In this document: positions 47,495 to 56,969 of the stretch, piece by piece
How the letters are laid out: each line of letters begins with the position of its first letter
Numbering within the stretch: the first letter of the stretch is position 1
Source: Atopobiaceae bacterium
GTDB lineage: Bacteria; Actinomycetota; Coriobacteriia; Coriobacteriales; Atopobiaceae
Length of the DNA: 64,000 nt
Direction of reading: 5' to 3'
Assembly (NCBI GenBank): GCA_017545665.1
Contig: JAFWKQ010000116.1
Coordinates: 101,535 to 165,534, forward strand
Program-made: the position numbers and the translations under genes
The notes under the pieces: generated by a model
The model's input: the letters and a program-made list of their open reading frames with translations, nothing else
Databases searched by the model: none
What the model was told of the DNA's origin: nothing

Positions 47495-47826
47495 GTCGTA
47501 GCCTCAGCCAACCCCTCGGGCAGCCAGTTGGACCCGCTCGGCTTCCTCCGGGAGTGCGAAGGCCTTGAGGCCGCTCAAAAGAAGCTCACCGAGCACCTGC
47601 TCGCGAGCTACGCGACGACATCATCAAGCGCTTCTCGGAAAAGGGCTTCGTGGAGCGCGCGGTCTGCGTGGGCGACAAGCGGTCCAATGTGATGCACCGA
47701 TGCACATGGTGGCCGCTGGCGGCCGCTCTCCGAGTACATTAGCCTGAAATCGTTCTCGCACCACCCGTCGGGCATCTTTAGGTATATGCTCAACCTAGCA
47801 CGTGCACGCCAAGAGAAAGGCAGCCC
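47495..47826. other. Degenerate stretch before the sucrose operon
   Basis: A piece near 47610-47700 translates as DDIIKRFSEKGFVERAVCVG followed by DKRSNVM, which resembles the recognition helix and wing of a MarR-type regulator, without start or end. Nothing else is recognisable. The ribosome binding site AGAGAAAGG of the GH32 gene lies at its right end. Confidence 0.4.
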
Positions 47827-49329
47827 ATGTCCAACAAGAGCTGGGAGGTCGGCTTTCATCTCCGTTCCCCCCGCAACTGGCTGAACGACCCCAATGGGCT
47901 CTGCCAGTTCCGTGGACGCTACTACTTCTTCTATCAGTACGACCACGACTGGCCCACGGTCGACCAAAAGGCCTGGGGACTGTTCAGCTCACCTGACTTG
48001 GTTCATTGGGCGTATCTGGGCGTGCCAATAGAGCCGTCAATCCCCGAGGACCGGCACGGGGTGTTCAGCGGGTCCGCCATCGTGGAGTCCGGCGCAGGAC
48101 ACTCCGGCGAGGACCTCCTGCGCATCTACTACACGGGCAACGTAGTGGATCCCGTGCCCGGCCACAGCCCCAAGGACTTCGACTACATCTACGCCGGCCG
48201 TGAGCAGAACACCATTACCTGCCTGGCCGAACGCGTGGCCGGAAGTCAAACCGGACAGCTACGAATGGGGCGCAAGCAGGTGCTGCTGCGCAACAGCGAT
48301 TACCCCGAAGACCTCAGCTGTCACGTACGCGACCCCAAGGTCTGGGAGCAGGACGGCAAACGCCATATGCTGCTGGGGGCACGCCATAAGGACACGCGCG
48401 GCCTGTGCCTGCTCTACGACTCCGAGGACGGCATCGCCTGGACCTACCGCCATGCCATCGAGAGCGAGTATCCCTTCGGCTTCGTGTGGGAGTGTCCCAA
48501 CATCGTGCGCCTGGACGGGCGCGAATACCTAGCCATCTCGCCGCAGGGACTGCCGCGCCTCTCCGACCGCTGGTTCAACCGCTGGACGCCTGGCTACTTC
48601 GAGCTTCCGGCAGGTCAGCGCGTCATCGACACCGAAGTCGTCGACGAGCGCAGCTTCGTGCAGTGGGACTTCGGCCACGACTTCTATGCCCCACAGACCT
48701 TCGTGGACGACGCGGGGCGCACCATCCTCGTGGGATGGATGGGCACCTTCGACGACAACTACACGAGCGTCCCTGACGGTCTCGACTGGTGGCACTGCAT
48801 GACGGTGCCGCGCGTCGTCACCCGCCGGACCGACGGGCGCCTGCTGCAGAGCCCGGTGCCGGAGCTTGATGCGCTGCGCGGAGAGGCTCAGGCGCTCGTG
48901 GGCACGACGACCGTCGCCGGGCGCGCCGCCGACATCGTGCTGCCGGACATCAAGGGCACGGGTACGCTGACGCTCGACGACAGCTTCCAGGTCTTCTTCG
49001 AGGACGGCCGACTGGGCATCCGCTACCTGGACGCGACCGCGGCCGCCGGACGACAGGACCGCTCCATCCCACTGAATGCGCTCGACAACCTACGCGTGCT
49101 CGTGGACGGCTCGGCCGTGGAGGTCTTCGCCAACGACGGCGCCGAGGTCTTTGCCTCGCGCTGGTTCTGTCCCGAGAAGGAGAGCCTCGCCATCGCCAAC
49201 ACGTTTGCGCACAGCGGCTCTGTCTGGCCCATGGAGGACGTGATGAGCAAGGAGTACGCGTCTGCCCGGGAGATGGGCCTTGCGCCAGACCTCGCGATGC
49301 CCGGCTGGAACGAGACCATCCCCCATTGA
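47827..49329 (+). CDS. GH32 sucrose-6-phosphate hydrolase / beta-fructosidase
   Basis: A 500-residue enzyme. NWLNDPNGL holds the nucleophile Asp, FSGSAI and CHVRDPKVW (RDP) the substrate-binding Asp, and WECPNIV the acid/base Glu. The C-terminal 150 residues form the beta-sandwich (VLVDGSAVEVFANDG). No signal peptide, so it cleaves sucrose, sucrose 6-phosphate or short fructans in the cytoplasm. It starts the rightward sucrose group; 112 bases separate it from sucrose phosphorylase. No PTS or permease gene is in the window. Confidence 0.93.
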   Translation: MSNKSWEVGFHLRSPRNWLNDPNGLCQFRGRYYFFYQYDHDWPTVDQKAWGLFSSPDLVHWAYLGVPIEPSIPEDRHGVFSGSAIVESGAGHSGEDLLRIYYTGNVVDPVPGHSPKDFDYIYAGREQNTITCLAERVAGSQTGQLRMGRKQVLLRNSDYPEDLSCHVRDPKVWEQDGKRHMLLGARHKDTRGLCLLYDSEDGIAWTYRHAIESEYPFGFVWECPNIVRLDGREYLAISPQGLPRLSDRWFNRWTPGYFELPAGQRVIDTEVVDERSFVQWDFGHDFYAPQTFVDDAGRTILVGWMGTFDDNYTSVPDGLDWWHCMTVPRVVTRRTDGRLLQSPVPELDALRGEAQALVGTTTVAGRAADIVLPDIKGTGTLTLDDSFQVFFEDGRLGIRYLDATAAAGRQDRSIPLNALDNLRVLVDGSAVEVFANDGAEVFASRWFCPEKESLAIANTFAHSGSVWPMEDVMSKEYASAREMGLAPDLAMPGWNETIPH

Positions 49330-49441
49330 GACAGCGATGGACCCTGTGGCGTGAGGAAGTAGCCATCCCCACGCCAGACAGGAGATCGAAGAACACAGTA
49401 TGCCATGGCTACAGGCGCATCGCCCAACCCGAGGAGGTTAC

Positions 49442-50863
49442 ATGAAACTATCCAACAAGTGCATGCTCATCACCTACGCCGACAGCCTCGGCGAAAACCT
49501 TGCCGACCTCAAGGAGGTGCTCGACAAGCACCTCGACAAGGCGGTGGGCGGCGTGCACATCCTGCCGTTCTTCCCCAGCTCGGCCGACCGCGGCTTCGCG
49601 CCCATGCGCTACGATATCGTCGACCCCGACTTCGGCGACTGGGCCGACGTCAAGGCCATCGGCGATGACCGCTACCTCATGTTCGACTTCATGATAAACC
49701 ACATCAGCCGCCAGAGCCCCTACTTCCAGGACTTCCTGGCCAAGAAGGACAGCTCAGAGTTCGCGGACTTCTTCATCCGCTACAAGGACTTCTGGGCGGC
49801 CGAGGGCGGCTTCCCCACCGACGAGCAGGTCGACGCCATCTACAAGCGCAAGCCCCGTGCGCCCTACGTCGAAGCCAAGTTCGCAGACGGCACCACCGAG
49901 AAGGTGTGGTGCACCTTCGGCGAGGAGCAGATCGACATTAACGTGAGGAGCGAGCGCGCCCAGCGGTTCTTCCGCGAGACGCTCGAGAACATGGCCGCCA
50001 ACGGCGCCTCCATCATCCGCCTCGACGCCTTTGCCTACGCCTGCAAGCGCGCGGGCGGCAGCTGCTTCTTCGAGCAGCCGGACACGAGCAACCTGCTCGA
50101 CGCCATGCAGGACGTGCTCGGCAACGACATCATGGTGCTGCCCGAGATCCACGAGCACTACACCATGCAGTTCAAGGTCTCCGAGATGGGCTACTGGGTG
50201 TACGACTTCGCCCTGCCGGTGCTCACGCTGCACGCCCTGTACTCCGGCGACGGCCAGTACCTCAAGCGCTGGATGGAGATGAGTCCCAAGCACCAGTTCA
50301 CCACCCTCGACACCCACGACGGCCTCGGCATCGTCGACGTCAAGGACCTGCTGCCCGACGAGGCGACCGACTGGGTCAAGGAGAAGATGTTCTCCGAGGG
50401 TGCCAACGTCAAGAAGATCTACAACACCGAGGCCTATAACAACCTGGACATCTATCAGGTCAATACCACCTACTACTCCGCGCTGGGCAACGACGACGCG
50501 GCCTACGACCTGGCCCGCGCAATCCAGCTGTTCGCCCGCGGCATCCCCATGGTCTACTACGTGGGCCTGCTTGCCGGCAAGAACGACCTCGAGCTGCTCG
50601 AGGCCACCAAAGAGGGCCGCAACATCAACCGCCACTACTACAGCATGGACGAGATCGCCAGCGAGGTCGAGCGTCCGGTGGTCAAGGAACTGCTGCGCCT
50701 CATGGAGCTGCGCAACACCCACCCCGCCTTCGACGTCGAGGGCGACCTCGAGGTGACCTGCGGCGACGGCGGTGCCTTCTGCGTTCGCCGCACGTCCGGT
50801 GACGCCTGGGCCCAGCTCGACGCCAACCTCAAGGAACACACGTATCGGATTACTCACTCATAA
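49442..50863 (+). CDS. gtfA: Sucrose phosphorylase (GH13_18)
   Basis: A 473-residue protein started at ATG 49442 with a strong GAGGAGGTTAC. GGVHILPFFPSSADRGF and YDIVDPDFGDW are typical of the family; IIRLDAFAYACKRAG holds the nucleophile Asp, VLPEIHEHY the acid/base Glu, and TTLDTHDGLGIVDV the transition-state Asp. It converts sucrose and phosphate to glucose 1-phosphate and fructose, saving one ATP. It lies between the GH32 gene and a HAD phosphatase with tight spacing, a sucrose-use operon. Confidence 0.93.
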   Translation: MKLSNKCMLITYADSLGENLADLKEVLDKHLDKAVGGVHILPFFPSSADRGFAPMRYDIVDPDFGDWADVKAIGDDRYLMFDFMINHISRQSPYFQDFLAKKDSSEFADFFIRYKDFWAAEGGFPTDEQVDAIYKRKPRAPYVEAKFADGTTEKVWCTFGEEQIDINVRSERAQRFFRETLENMAANGASIIRLDAFAYACKRAGGSCFFEQPDTSNLLDAMQDVLGNDIMVLPEIHEHYTMQFKVSEMGYWVYDFALPVLTLHALYSGDGQYLKRWMEMSPKHQFTTLDTHDGLGIVDVKDLLPDEATDWVKEKMFSEGANVKKIYNTEAYNNLDIYQVNTTYYSALGNDDAAYDLARAIQLFARGIPMVYYVGLLAGKNDLELLEATKEGRNINRHYYSMDEIASEVERPVVKELLRLMELRNTHPAFDVEGDLEVTCGDGGAFCVRRTSGDAWAQLDANLKEHTYRITHS

Positions 50864-50874
50864 GGAGCCAAACT

Positions 50875-51774
50875 ATGCTACCTGCGAACTCTCAGTGCCC
50901 GAACGGCATTGGCGCGGCATTCTACGATCTGGACGGCACCATCTTGGACCTCGACTACATCTCGCCTCGCACCATTGCCGCCATGGAGGAAGCAACGCGC
51001 GCCGGCTGCGTCAACGTCGTCTGCACGGGACGCAACTTTCCCATCGTGCCCGACATCCTCAAGTACGGCAGCGTGGACCTCTACATTACCGTCAACGGAG
51101 GCCAGATTCTGGATCCGCTGGGCAATCATCTGCTTTCCAAGGCCATCCCCAAGCAAAAGGCCCTCGAACTTGCAACATGGCTCCACGAAGAAGGCGCCGG
51201 CCTCAACTGCCTGACTTCTATCAGCGCCTACTTCGAGAATCGCCTCGTCTCGTACATGACGCAGGCCGTGCATCGCGTGGAGAACAGCGATAGGCTGACT
51301 GACGAGGCCCTGAGCCTCGAGATCACCAGCCAGAAGAACAAGCTCATCGTCGACGACATCACCCCTGCCCTCGGGTTCGTGGACGACCAGACCAACTTCG
51401 TGGAGAAGATGGGCGCCTGCTTCGATACCGAGCAGGATCTCGAGCGCTGCGTGGCCCAGCTCAATGCCCGAGGCGACCTGCAAATCGCCGTTGTCACGCC
51501 CACGGAGATCGAGATCACGCTTCTGGGCGTCGAGAAGGGTTCGGGCATCGAATGGGTGATGACCCAGCTCGGGTTGGACAAGAGCCAGCTGGTAGCCTTC
51601 GGCGACTCGGGAAACGACCTGCCCATGCGTCCCTACGTCGGGACCTTCGTGGCCGTCGGCAACGCCTCGGACGAGGTGAAGGCCATAGCCGACAACGTTG
51701 TTGACAGCATCGGCGAGGACGGTGTGGCAAAGTGGCTGGAGGCGGCCCTGCGCGGCGAAGCCTATCACCTCTAG
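50875..51774 (+). CDS. Cof-type HAD phosphatase
   Basis: A 299-residue protein starting 11 bases after sucrose phosphorylase (AAGGAGCC upstream). AFYDLDGTILDLDY is motif I with both Asp, VVCTGRNF motif II, KGSGIEWVMTQLGL the Lys motif III and VAFGDSGNDLPM motif IV; the inserted C2 cap is of the Cof type. It probably dephosphorylates a sugar phosphate, perhaps preventing buildup of phosphorylated sugars from the sucrose pathway. The operon position supports this; the substrate is not shown. Confidence 0.9.
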   Translation: MLPANSQCPNGIGAAFYDLDGTILDLDYISPRTIAAMEEATRAGCVNVVCTGRNFPIVPDILKYGSVDLYITVNGGQILDPLGNHLLSKAIPKQKALELATWLHEEGAGLNCLTSISAYFENRLVSYMTQAVHRVENSDRLTDEALSLEITSQKNKLIVDDITPALGFVDDQTNFVEKMGACFDTEQDLERCVAQLNARGDLQIAVVTPTEIEITLLGVEKGSGIEWVMTQLGLDKSQLVAFGDSGNDLPMRPYVGTFVAVGNASDEVKAIADNVVDSIGEDGVAKWLEAALRGEAYHL

Positions 51775-52036
51775 CGTGGTCCACAACAAGTAGCGTCTCG
51801 TGGGCTTTCGGTGACTGTTCCCTTCGCATTCCGATGATGAGGGACTGTTAGAAAACTGACCGCGATGCCTGCGCAAGGCATGATGCGGCTGCTCAACTGC
51901 TCGAAGGGAGAAACCCCGAGCAGCGTCTCGAGACTGCGCATGGAGCGCACGAGCGCGGGTCGCGTCATCTGCCCGCACTCGCCCCAACCGCTTCGACGAG
52001 GCCCCAAGATTACTATTCCGCGGAAACGCCTTTCAA

Positions 52037-52098
52037 AACAGACATTCCGCGAATTATACTTACCTTTATGTGCTACTATAACTCGCGGAATCTCTGTT
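52037..52098. promoter_or_regulatory. TTCCGCG-box inverted repeat upstream of the second AAA+ ATPase gene
   Basis: AACAGA-CA-TTCCGCGA (52037-52052) faces TCGCGGAA-TC-TCTGTT (52083-52098). A further TTCCGCGGAA palindrome lies at 52016-52025 and ATTCCGCAAT near 52109. Four boxes over about 100 AT-rich bases suggest cooperative binding by one regulator. The rest of the 364-base gap after the HAD gene shows nothing coding. Confidence 0.55.
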
Positions 52099-52138
52099 TT
52101 TACACCTTATTCCGCAATCTATGAAAGGCAAGCTTGAC

Positions 52139-53560
52139 ATGTTCGTTGCTCGTGAAGACGAGAGACGCCGTCTCATCGATGCGTATGAAAACGACCGATC
52201 CCAATTCATTGCAATATACGGCCGACGACGCGTGGGAAAGACCTTCCTGGTGCGCGAGACGTTCGGTTATGAGTTCACCTTCCAGCACGCCGGCCTCGCC
52301 AAGGGCACTCTCTCCAATCAGCTCTTCGGATTCTGCGCATCTCTCAAAGACGCCGGCCTGGTTGGCTTTGAGCCTCCATCGAACTGGCTCGAGGCCTTCG
52401 AGCTGCTCAAAGACCTCATCCGCTCCTCAAGCGACAAACGCAAGCTTATCTTCATTGACGAGCTCTCCTGGATGGACACGCCCCGTTGCGATTTTATGGT
52501 GGCGCTAGAATCGTTCTGGAACGGTTGGGCGTCGGCGCGCAGGGACATCGTGCTGATCGTGTGCGCGTCAGCCACCTCGTGGATGCTTGACAAGGTGATT
52601 CACAATAAGGGCGGCCTGTACAATAGGCTCACCGTCCAGATTTCGCTCAAGCCATTCACGCTGCGCGAGTGCGATGAGCTCGCGCGTTCGCTCGGCATCA
52701 CGCTAAACCACCATCAGCTGATTGAGTGCTACATGGTCCTGGGCGGCATCCCGTACTACTGGACGCATCTGAGAGGGGGGCTGAGTCTTCCCCAAAACAT
52801 CGACGCCATGTTCTTTGCCCACGAGGCGCCACTGCGCGAAGAGTTTGACTACCTGTTCTCGTCCCTCTTCCGATATCCCGCGGATTACTTGGCCATCGTC
52901 GAAGCGCTCGGCACACGTAAGGCGGGAATGACTCGAGAAGAGGTCATCGCAACGACCGGGCTTTCCGATTCCGGTTCGCTCACAAAGCGCCTCGCCAACC
53001 TGGAGAGTTGCGGCTTCATACGCAAGTATCTCCCCTTTGGACGCAGCGCCAAGGGAGCATTGTACCAACTCACCGACCACTTCACGCTCTTTGCCCTGCG
53101 TTTTCTGCGAGGCCAGGTGACCGATGAGAGCTACTGGAGCAACACCACCAACACTCCCGCGCGAAATGCCTGGTGTGGTATCGCGTTCGAGCGCGTGTGC
53201 CTAGCCCATGTGCCCCAGATAAAGGCGGCGCTCGGTGTCTCGGGCGTCGCATCCAACGTGAGCTCATGGACATGCCGCGCGGATCCGAACAAGGGCATAT
53301 TTGGCAGCCAAATCGACTTGCTCATCGACCGACGTGACCAGGTCATAAACCTCTGCGAGATGAAGTACTCGATAGGAGAATACGCCATCACGAAGAGGGT
53401 TGACGAGAGCATCCGACACAAGGTGAGTGACCTGCAGCTAGTCACCAAGACCAAAAGCTCAATTCACGTCACGCTCGTCACGCCTTACGGCCTGAAGGAG
53501 AACTCCTACTCTGGCAGCATTCAGGCAGTGATAACGGGAAACGATCTGTTCAGGGAATAA
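52139..53560 (+). CDS. Archaeal-type ATPase with a nuclease-like C-terminus (DUF234-like)
   Basis: A 473-residue protein. I start it at ATG 52139 (MFVAREDERRRL) because relatives begin MFxxRE and GAAAGG lies upstream; ATG 52121 is also in frame. FIAIYGRRRVGKTFLVRE is Walker A, LIFIDELSWMD Walker B, VLIVCASATSWML sensor 1. A winged-helix region (EVIATTGLSDSGSLTKRLANLE) follows, then a DUF234-type end with GSQIDLLIDR and LCEMKYSIGEY, the PD-(D/E)XK-like D and ExK. Role unknown; relatives are found with conflict systems and as orphans. Confidence 0.88.
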   Translation: MFVAREDERRRLIDAYENDRSQFIAIYGRRRVGKTFLVRETFGYEFTFQHAGLAKGTLSNQLFGFCASLKDAGLVGFEPPSNWLEAFELLKDLIRSSSDKRKLIFIDELSWMDTPRCDFMVALESFWNGWASARRDIVLIVCASATSWMLDKVIHNKGGLYNRLTVQISLKPFTLRECDELARSLGITLNHHQLIECYMVLGGIPYYWTHLRGGLSLPQNIDAMFFAHEAPLREEFDYLFSSLFRYPADYLAIVEALGTRKAGMTREEVIATTGLSDSGSLTKRLANLESCGFIRKYLPFGRSAKGALYQLTDHFTLFALRFLRGQVTDESYWSNTTNTPARNAWCGIAFERVCLAHVPQIKAALGVSGVASNVSSWTCRADPNKGIFGSQIDLLIDRRDQVINLCEMKYSIGEYAITKRVDESIRHKVSDLQLVTKTKSSIHVTLVTPYGLKENSYSGSIQAVITGNDLFRE

Positions 53561-53633
53561 AGCCAGGAACCCCGTCGAAGGTTTCTACCCCGCGTTCCAC
53601 AAACCATGATATGCCGTGCAGCTTGGGGAGCAT

Positions 53634-53666
53634 CCCCTAACGGCACACCGTTTTCGGATAGCCTGG
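53634..53666. repeat. Right half of the family G hairpin
   Basis: CCCCTAACGGCACACCGTTT continuing into TCGGATAGC repeats the right arm of 43715-43794 with one or two changes. The left arm is missing. It precedes the aldo/keto reductase stop by about 50 bases, as in the complete copy. Confidence 0.85.
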
Positions 53667-53715
53667 CGGGGGCTGCCTCTTCCGTCTCATGAGACCCATT
53701 CCCCTATCGCATGCC

Positions 53716-54684
53716 CTATCTGAAGCCGTACTGCGCGTGCGGCACGTAGGGCTCCTCGAGGTAGGCCATCTCCTCGGACGTGAGGTGCAGGTCGAGCGCG
53801 GCGATGGCGTCGTCGACGTAGGTGGTCTTGCTCGCGCCAATAAGCGGGCTCGTCACGACGGGCTTGCTGAGGTTCCAAGCCTGCGCGATAACGCTGGTGG
53901 AGACCCCGTAGCGGTCGGCGAGCTTCCACACGCGACGGATGATCTCGGCATCGGCGTTGAGCACGTAGTCGTTCTGCAGCTTTGCCACACCGTCGGTCCG
54001 CTTATCCTCGGGGCGCCTGGCAAACACTCCGTGCGCGAGCGAGCTGAAGGGCGTGCACGCGATGCCCTGGTCGAGCAGCATGGGGTGCATCTCCTTCTCC
54101 TCCTCGCGGTAGACGAGGTTGTACATGTCCTGCATGGAGACGAACTTGGCCCAGCCGCGCGCCTCGGCGATCATGTTCATCTTCAGGAACTGCCAGGCGT
54201 ACATGGCGGACGCCCCGATGTAGAGCACCTTGCCGGAGCGCACGAGGTCGTTCAAGGCCTCCATCTGCTCCTCCATGGGGGTGTCGTGGTCCAGGCGGTG
54301 CGGGATGTAGAGGTCGATGTAGTCGGTGCCGAGGCGCTTGAGGCTCGCGTCCACCTCGCGGAACAGGGTCTTGCGCGTGACGCCCTTGGCGTTGGCGCCC
54401 TCGTACATGGGGTAGTAGCTCTTGGTGGCGATCACCGCGTCGTCGCGGATGCCCATCTCGGCGATCACCTTGCCCAGGACCTCCTCGCTCGCGCCCAGGC
54501 TGTAGTAGTTGGCGGTGTCGAAGAAGTTGATGCCCTGCTCCCACGCATGGCGGATCACCTCGCGCGCCTGGTCCTCTCCAAAACGCACGTCGATGCCGCC
54601 GTTGCCCGGTTTGCCGAACCACATGCACCCAAAGCAGATGCGGCTCACGTTGAGGCCGGTATTGCCAAGTCGTGTGTACTCCAT
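53716..54684 (-). CDS. Aldo/keto reductase
   Basis: A 322-residue enzyme. NFFDTANYYSLGASEE gives catalytic Asp and Tyr, VIATKSYYPM the Lys, and DLYIPHRLDHDTP the His; SPLIGASKTTYVDDAIAAL is the cofactor phosphate loop. It resembles AKR13/YajO-type reductases. It is only moderately similar to the gene at 43831, so they are not recent duplicates. It is the first of three leftward genes (with the UPF0303 protein and flavodoxin) that could form a redox-stress unit under the divergent LysR regulator. Confidence 0.92.
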   Translation of the reverse strand: MEYTRLGNTGLNVSRICFGCMWFGKPGNGGIDVRFGEDQAREVIRHAWEQGINFFDTANYYSLGASEEVLGKVIAEMGIRDDAVIATKSYYPMYEGANAKGVTRKTLFREVDASLKRLGTDYIDLYIPHRLDHDTPMEEQMEALNDLVRSGKVLYIGASAMYAWQFLKMNMIAEARGWAKFVSMQDMYNLVYREEEKEMHPMLLDQGIACTPFSSLAHGVFARRPEDKRTDGVAKLQNDYVLNADAEIIRRVWKLADRYGVSTSVIAQAWNLSKPVVTSPLIGASKTTYVDDAIAALDLHLTSEEMAYLEEPYVPHAQYGFR

Positions 54685-54742
54685 AGTTTGCCCCTTTTCC
54701 TTGTTCTCGCGATTGTCTCGCGCTGCTTCCCGTCTCTTTCCG

Positions 54743-55273
54743 TTACATCACCGGAGCGTCCCAGCGCGGGGCTGTTATTCCCAGCTCCTGCTCGAGCGCG
54801 CGAAGGATGATCTCGTGGTCAAGCCCCTCCATGTAGCCGCTCACAGCGACAGTGGCCGCCCACTCCTCACCCACACGAATGGGAAAGGCGCCGCAGGCGG
54901 GAACTTCGTCGGGAACGGCGTCCCACACATGCGATACGTCACCGTCGATCGCCGCCTCGAGCTGGGCCCAAGGACCAGCGTGCCCCGCCTTGCGAGCCGC
55001 AGCCCTCTTACCCTCGGCAAAGAGCAGATTGCGCTCGCCCTTGTCGTCTGCCACCCACTGGAACATCCGCACCCCGTCAGACTCGCGCGTGATGGTAATG
55101 CTCACGCCCTCACCAAAGTCTGGGGCAAGCGAGACAACGGCACGTCCCAACCGAAGCGCCTCGTCGGCGCCAAAGCGCTCATAGCGCAGGATGCGTTCTT
55201 GTTCGAGAAGAACGTCTTGTGCGACCCGTGCCGCATCCGGCGTCAACTGTGGACTCGAAATACCTTCTGCCAT
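54743..55273 (-). CDS. UPF0303 / HbpS-like heme-degrading domain protein
   Basis: A 176-residue single-domain protein starting at ATG 55273 with GAGAGGATA upstream. LLEQERILRYERFGADEALRL is the UPF0303 start; RMFQWVADDKGERNL and CGAFPIRVGEEWAATVAVSG belong to the GlcG/HbpS fold. Members bind heme or small metabolites; function is unsettled. It lies between the flavodoxin and the aldo/keto reductase on one strand. Confidence 0.85.
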   Translation of the reverse strand: MAEGISSPQLTPDAARVAQDVLLEQERILRYERFGADEALRLGRAVVSLAPDFGEGVSITITRESDGVRMFQWVADDKGERNLLFAEGKRAAARKAGHAGPWAQLEAAIDGDVSHVWDAVPDEVPACGAFPIRVGEEWAATVAVSGYMEGLDHEIILRALEQELGITAPRWDAPVM

Positions 55274-55294
55274 GGGTATATCCTCTCTTCCTTG

Positions 55295-55810
55295 TTATGC
55301 AATGGCCTTCTTCGCCCACGCGACGGCCTTGCGCGTGGAGGACTCGGCATCCGTGCCGCGGACGGAGAGGCCCTCGACCACATTGGCCGCCGGATAGCTG
55401 CGACGCAGGTCACCGACGCTGCCACCCATACCGGAGCCCTCGTTGGTACACAGCGGTGCGATGGTGATGCCGCTCAGATCGATTGCGTCGAGGAAGGTCT
55501 TCACCGCCATGGGAACCGTCCCCCACCAGTTGGGGTAGCCGAGCACGATGGTGTCGACACCGTCCATGCTGGGGAGAGGTCCCCGTATTGCCGGACGAGC
55601 ATGCTCGCGCAGCTCGCGCTTGGCAACGTCGGTGGTGGCGTAGTAGTCCGCAGGGTAGGGTGTGACCGTCTCGATCTGAAATAGGTCGGCACCGAGATCG
55701 TCGACAATGGCTTCGGCAAGAATCTCTGTGTTTCCCTTAGGCAGGTCTATAACGCCGCCGTGGCCATAGTTCTGGCCGGCGCGGGAAAAGTAGGCAACAA
55801 GGGTGGACAT
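55295..55810 (-). CDS. Flavodoxin-like protein (Flavodoxin_4)
   Basis: A 171-residue protein. VAYFSRAGQNYG is the FMN phosphate region in the modified form typical of this family, LGYPNWWGTVPMAV the first isoalloxazine loop and CTNEGSGMGGSV the second. Such proteins serve as NAD(P)H quinone or nitro reductase-like electron carriers. GAAAGGAGC lies upstream of ATG 55810. It is divergent from the LysR gene. Confidence 0.9.
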   Translation of the reverse strand: MSTLVAYFSRAGQNYGHGGVIDLPKGNTEILAEAIVDDLGADLFQIETVTPYPADYYATTDVAKRELREHARPAIRGPLPSMDGVDTIVLGYPNWWGTVPMAVKTFLDAIDLSGITIAPLCTNEGSGMGGSVGDLRRSYPAANVVEGLSVRGTDAESSTRKAVAWAKKAIA

Positions 55811-55880
55811 AAGAAGCTCCTTTCGGTTTCATCTTTGAGCGTCATCATCGTATCTTCTCGTTCTCTGATGTACAATTCCA

Positions 55881-55905
55881 CTTACTTACAATATTCATTA
55901 GTAAG
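55881..55905. promoter_or_regulatory. Candidate LysR binding site
   Basis: CTTACT (55881-55886) and AGTAAG (55900-55905) flank a 13-base AT-rich core in the divergent gap between the flavodoxin and LysR genes. It fits the interrupted dyad pattern of LysR-type regulators. Confidence 0.6.
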
Positions 55906-55930
55906 GCTTATGGAACAAGAGGTGCGTGCC

Positions 55931-56830
55931 ATGGAGCTCCGTCAGATCAAGTACTTTTGCGCAGTGGTTGAGGCAAGATCGTTCACGCGCGCCGCGCAGG
56001 AGTGCCTCGTAAGCCAGTCGGCCATATCACAGCAGGTCAAGGCCTTGGAGACGGAGTTGGGCTTCGAGCTGCTGCTCCGCCACGGCCGCAGCTTCGACGT
56101 CACGCCTGCGGGCGAGCTCTTCGCCCGCAAGGCACGGCCACTCATAGACCAGCTCGAGGACCTGCGCTACGAAGCCGAGGGAGTAGCCAATGGGTGGGCG
56201 ACCACGCTTTCCGTGGGCTACCTCAGCCGTTATGATGGCTGGGAGGTGCAGGCGGCAGTCACCGCCTTCGCCGTACGCCACCCCCACATCCCGGTGCACG
56301 CGACGGCCGGAAGCCACGACACGCTCTATCGCCTTATTTTAGACCACGAGGTAGACGTGCTCTTCTCGGACCGCAGGCGCGCCCTCTCCGACGCGTTCGT
56401 CAACCGACATCTCTTCGACGGCTGGCGATACGTCGAGGTCTCCGAGGCGAGTCCCGTCGCATGGCCTAGCGAGCTCACCGTGGCGGAGCTCGCGCACGTT
56501 CCCTGCATCCTCATCGCAGCGCCCGACCAGGAGGAGGTCGAGCGCGACTATTATCGCGACGTGCTGGGATTTCGTTCCGACTTCCTCTTCGCCCGCTCGC
56601 GCGAGGAGGGACGCATGATGGTGGCGGGCAACCGCGGCTTCATGCCCGTGGAGACACGCGCCCAAACCGGGCGCACGGGCTCAGCAATCCGCCGCATCCC
56701 CCTGGTTGGCCAGGACGGCCAGCTCAAGAGCGAGTACTACTGCTACTGGCCCAAGGCGCGTACGAACAAACTCATCGAGGAGTTTGCGGAGATCCTCTCC
56801 AACCTGTTCGAGGATAGCCCCAACATCTAG
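55931..56830 (+). CDS. LysR-family transcriptional regulator
   Basis: A 299-residue protein started at ATG 55931 (MELRQIKYFCAVVEARS) with AGAGGTG upstream; ATG 55910 is an alternative. Residues 1-60 are the winged helix (SFTRAAQECLVSQSAISQQVKALE), and the rest is the periplasmic-binding-like effector domain. It faces away from the flavodoxin/UPF0303/aldo-keto reductase genes and likely controls them; the effector is unknown, but redox or electrophile stress would fit. Confidence 0.92.
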   Translation: MELRQIKYFCAVVEARSFTRAAQECLVSQSAISQQVKALETELGFELLLRHGRSFDVTPAGELFARKARPLIDQLEDLRYEAEGVANGWATTLSVGYLSRYDGWEVQAAVTAFAVRHPHIPVHATAGSHDTLYRLILDHEVDVLFSDRRRALSDAFVNRHLFDGWRYVEVSEASPVAWPSELTVAELAHVPCILIAAPDQEEVERDYYRDVLGFRSDFLFARSREEGRMMVAGNRGFMPVETRAQTGRTGSAIRRIPLVGQDGQLKSEYYCYWPKARTNKLIEEFAEILSNLFEDSPNI

Positions 56831-56969
56831 CGAAAGGCATAGCACCAAAGGCCTCCATGGTCTTTGCGAAATCGAGTCCGTATAAGGCTGGTGGATGGAG
56901 GTTTAACGAAGAAGTGACACATGCGGAGGAACGAAGAGCGCCGAAGCCGCATCGTTGGCGAGCTCGCTG

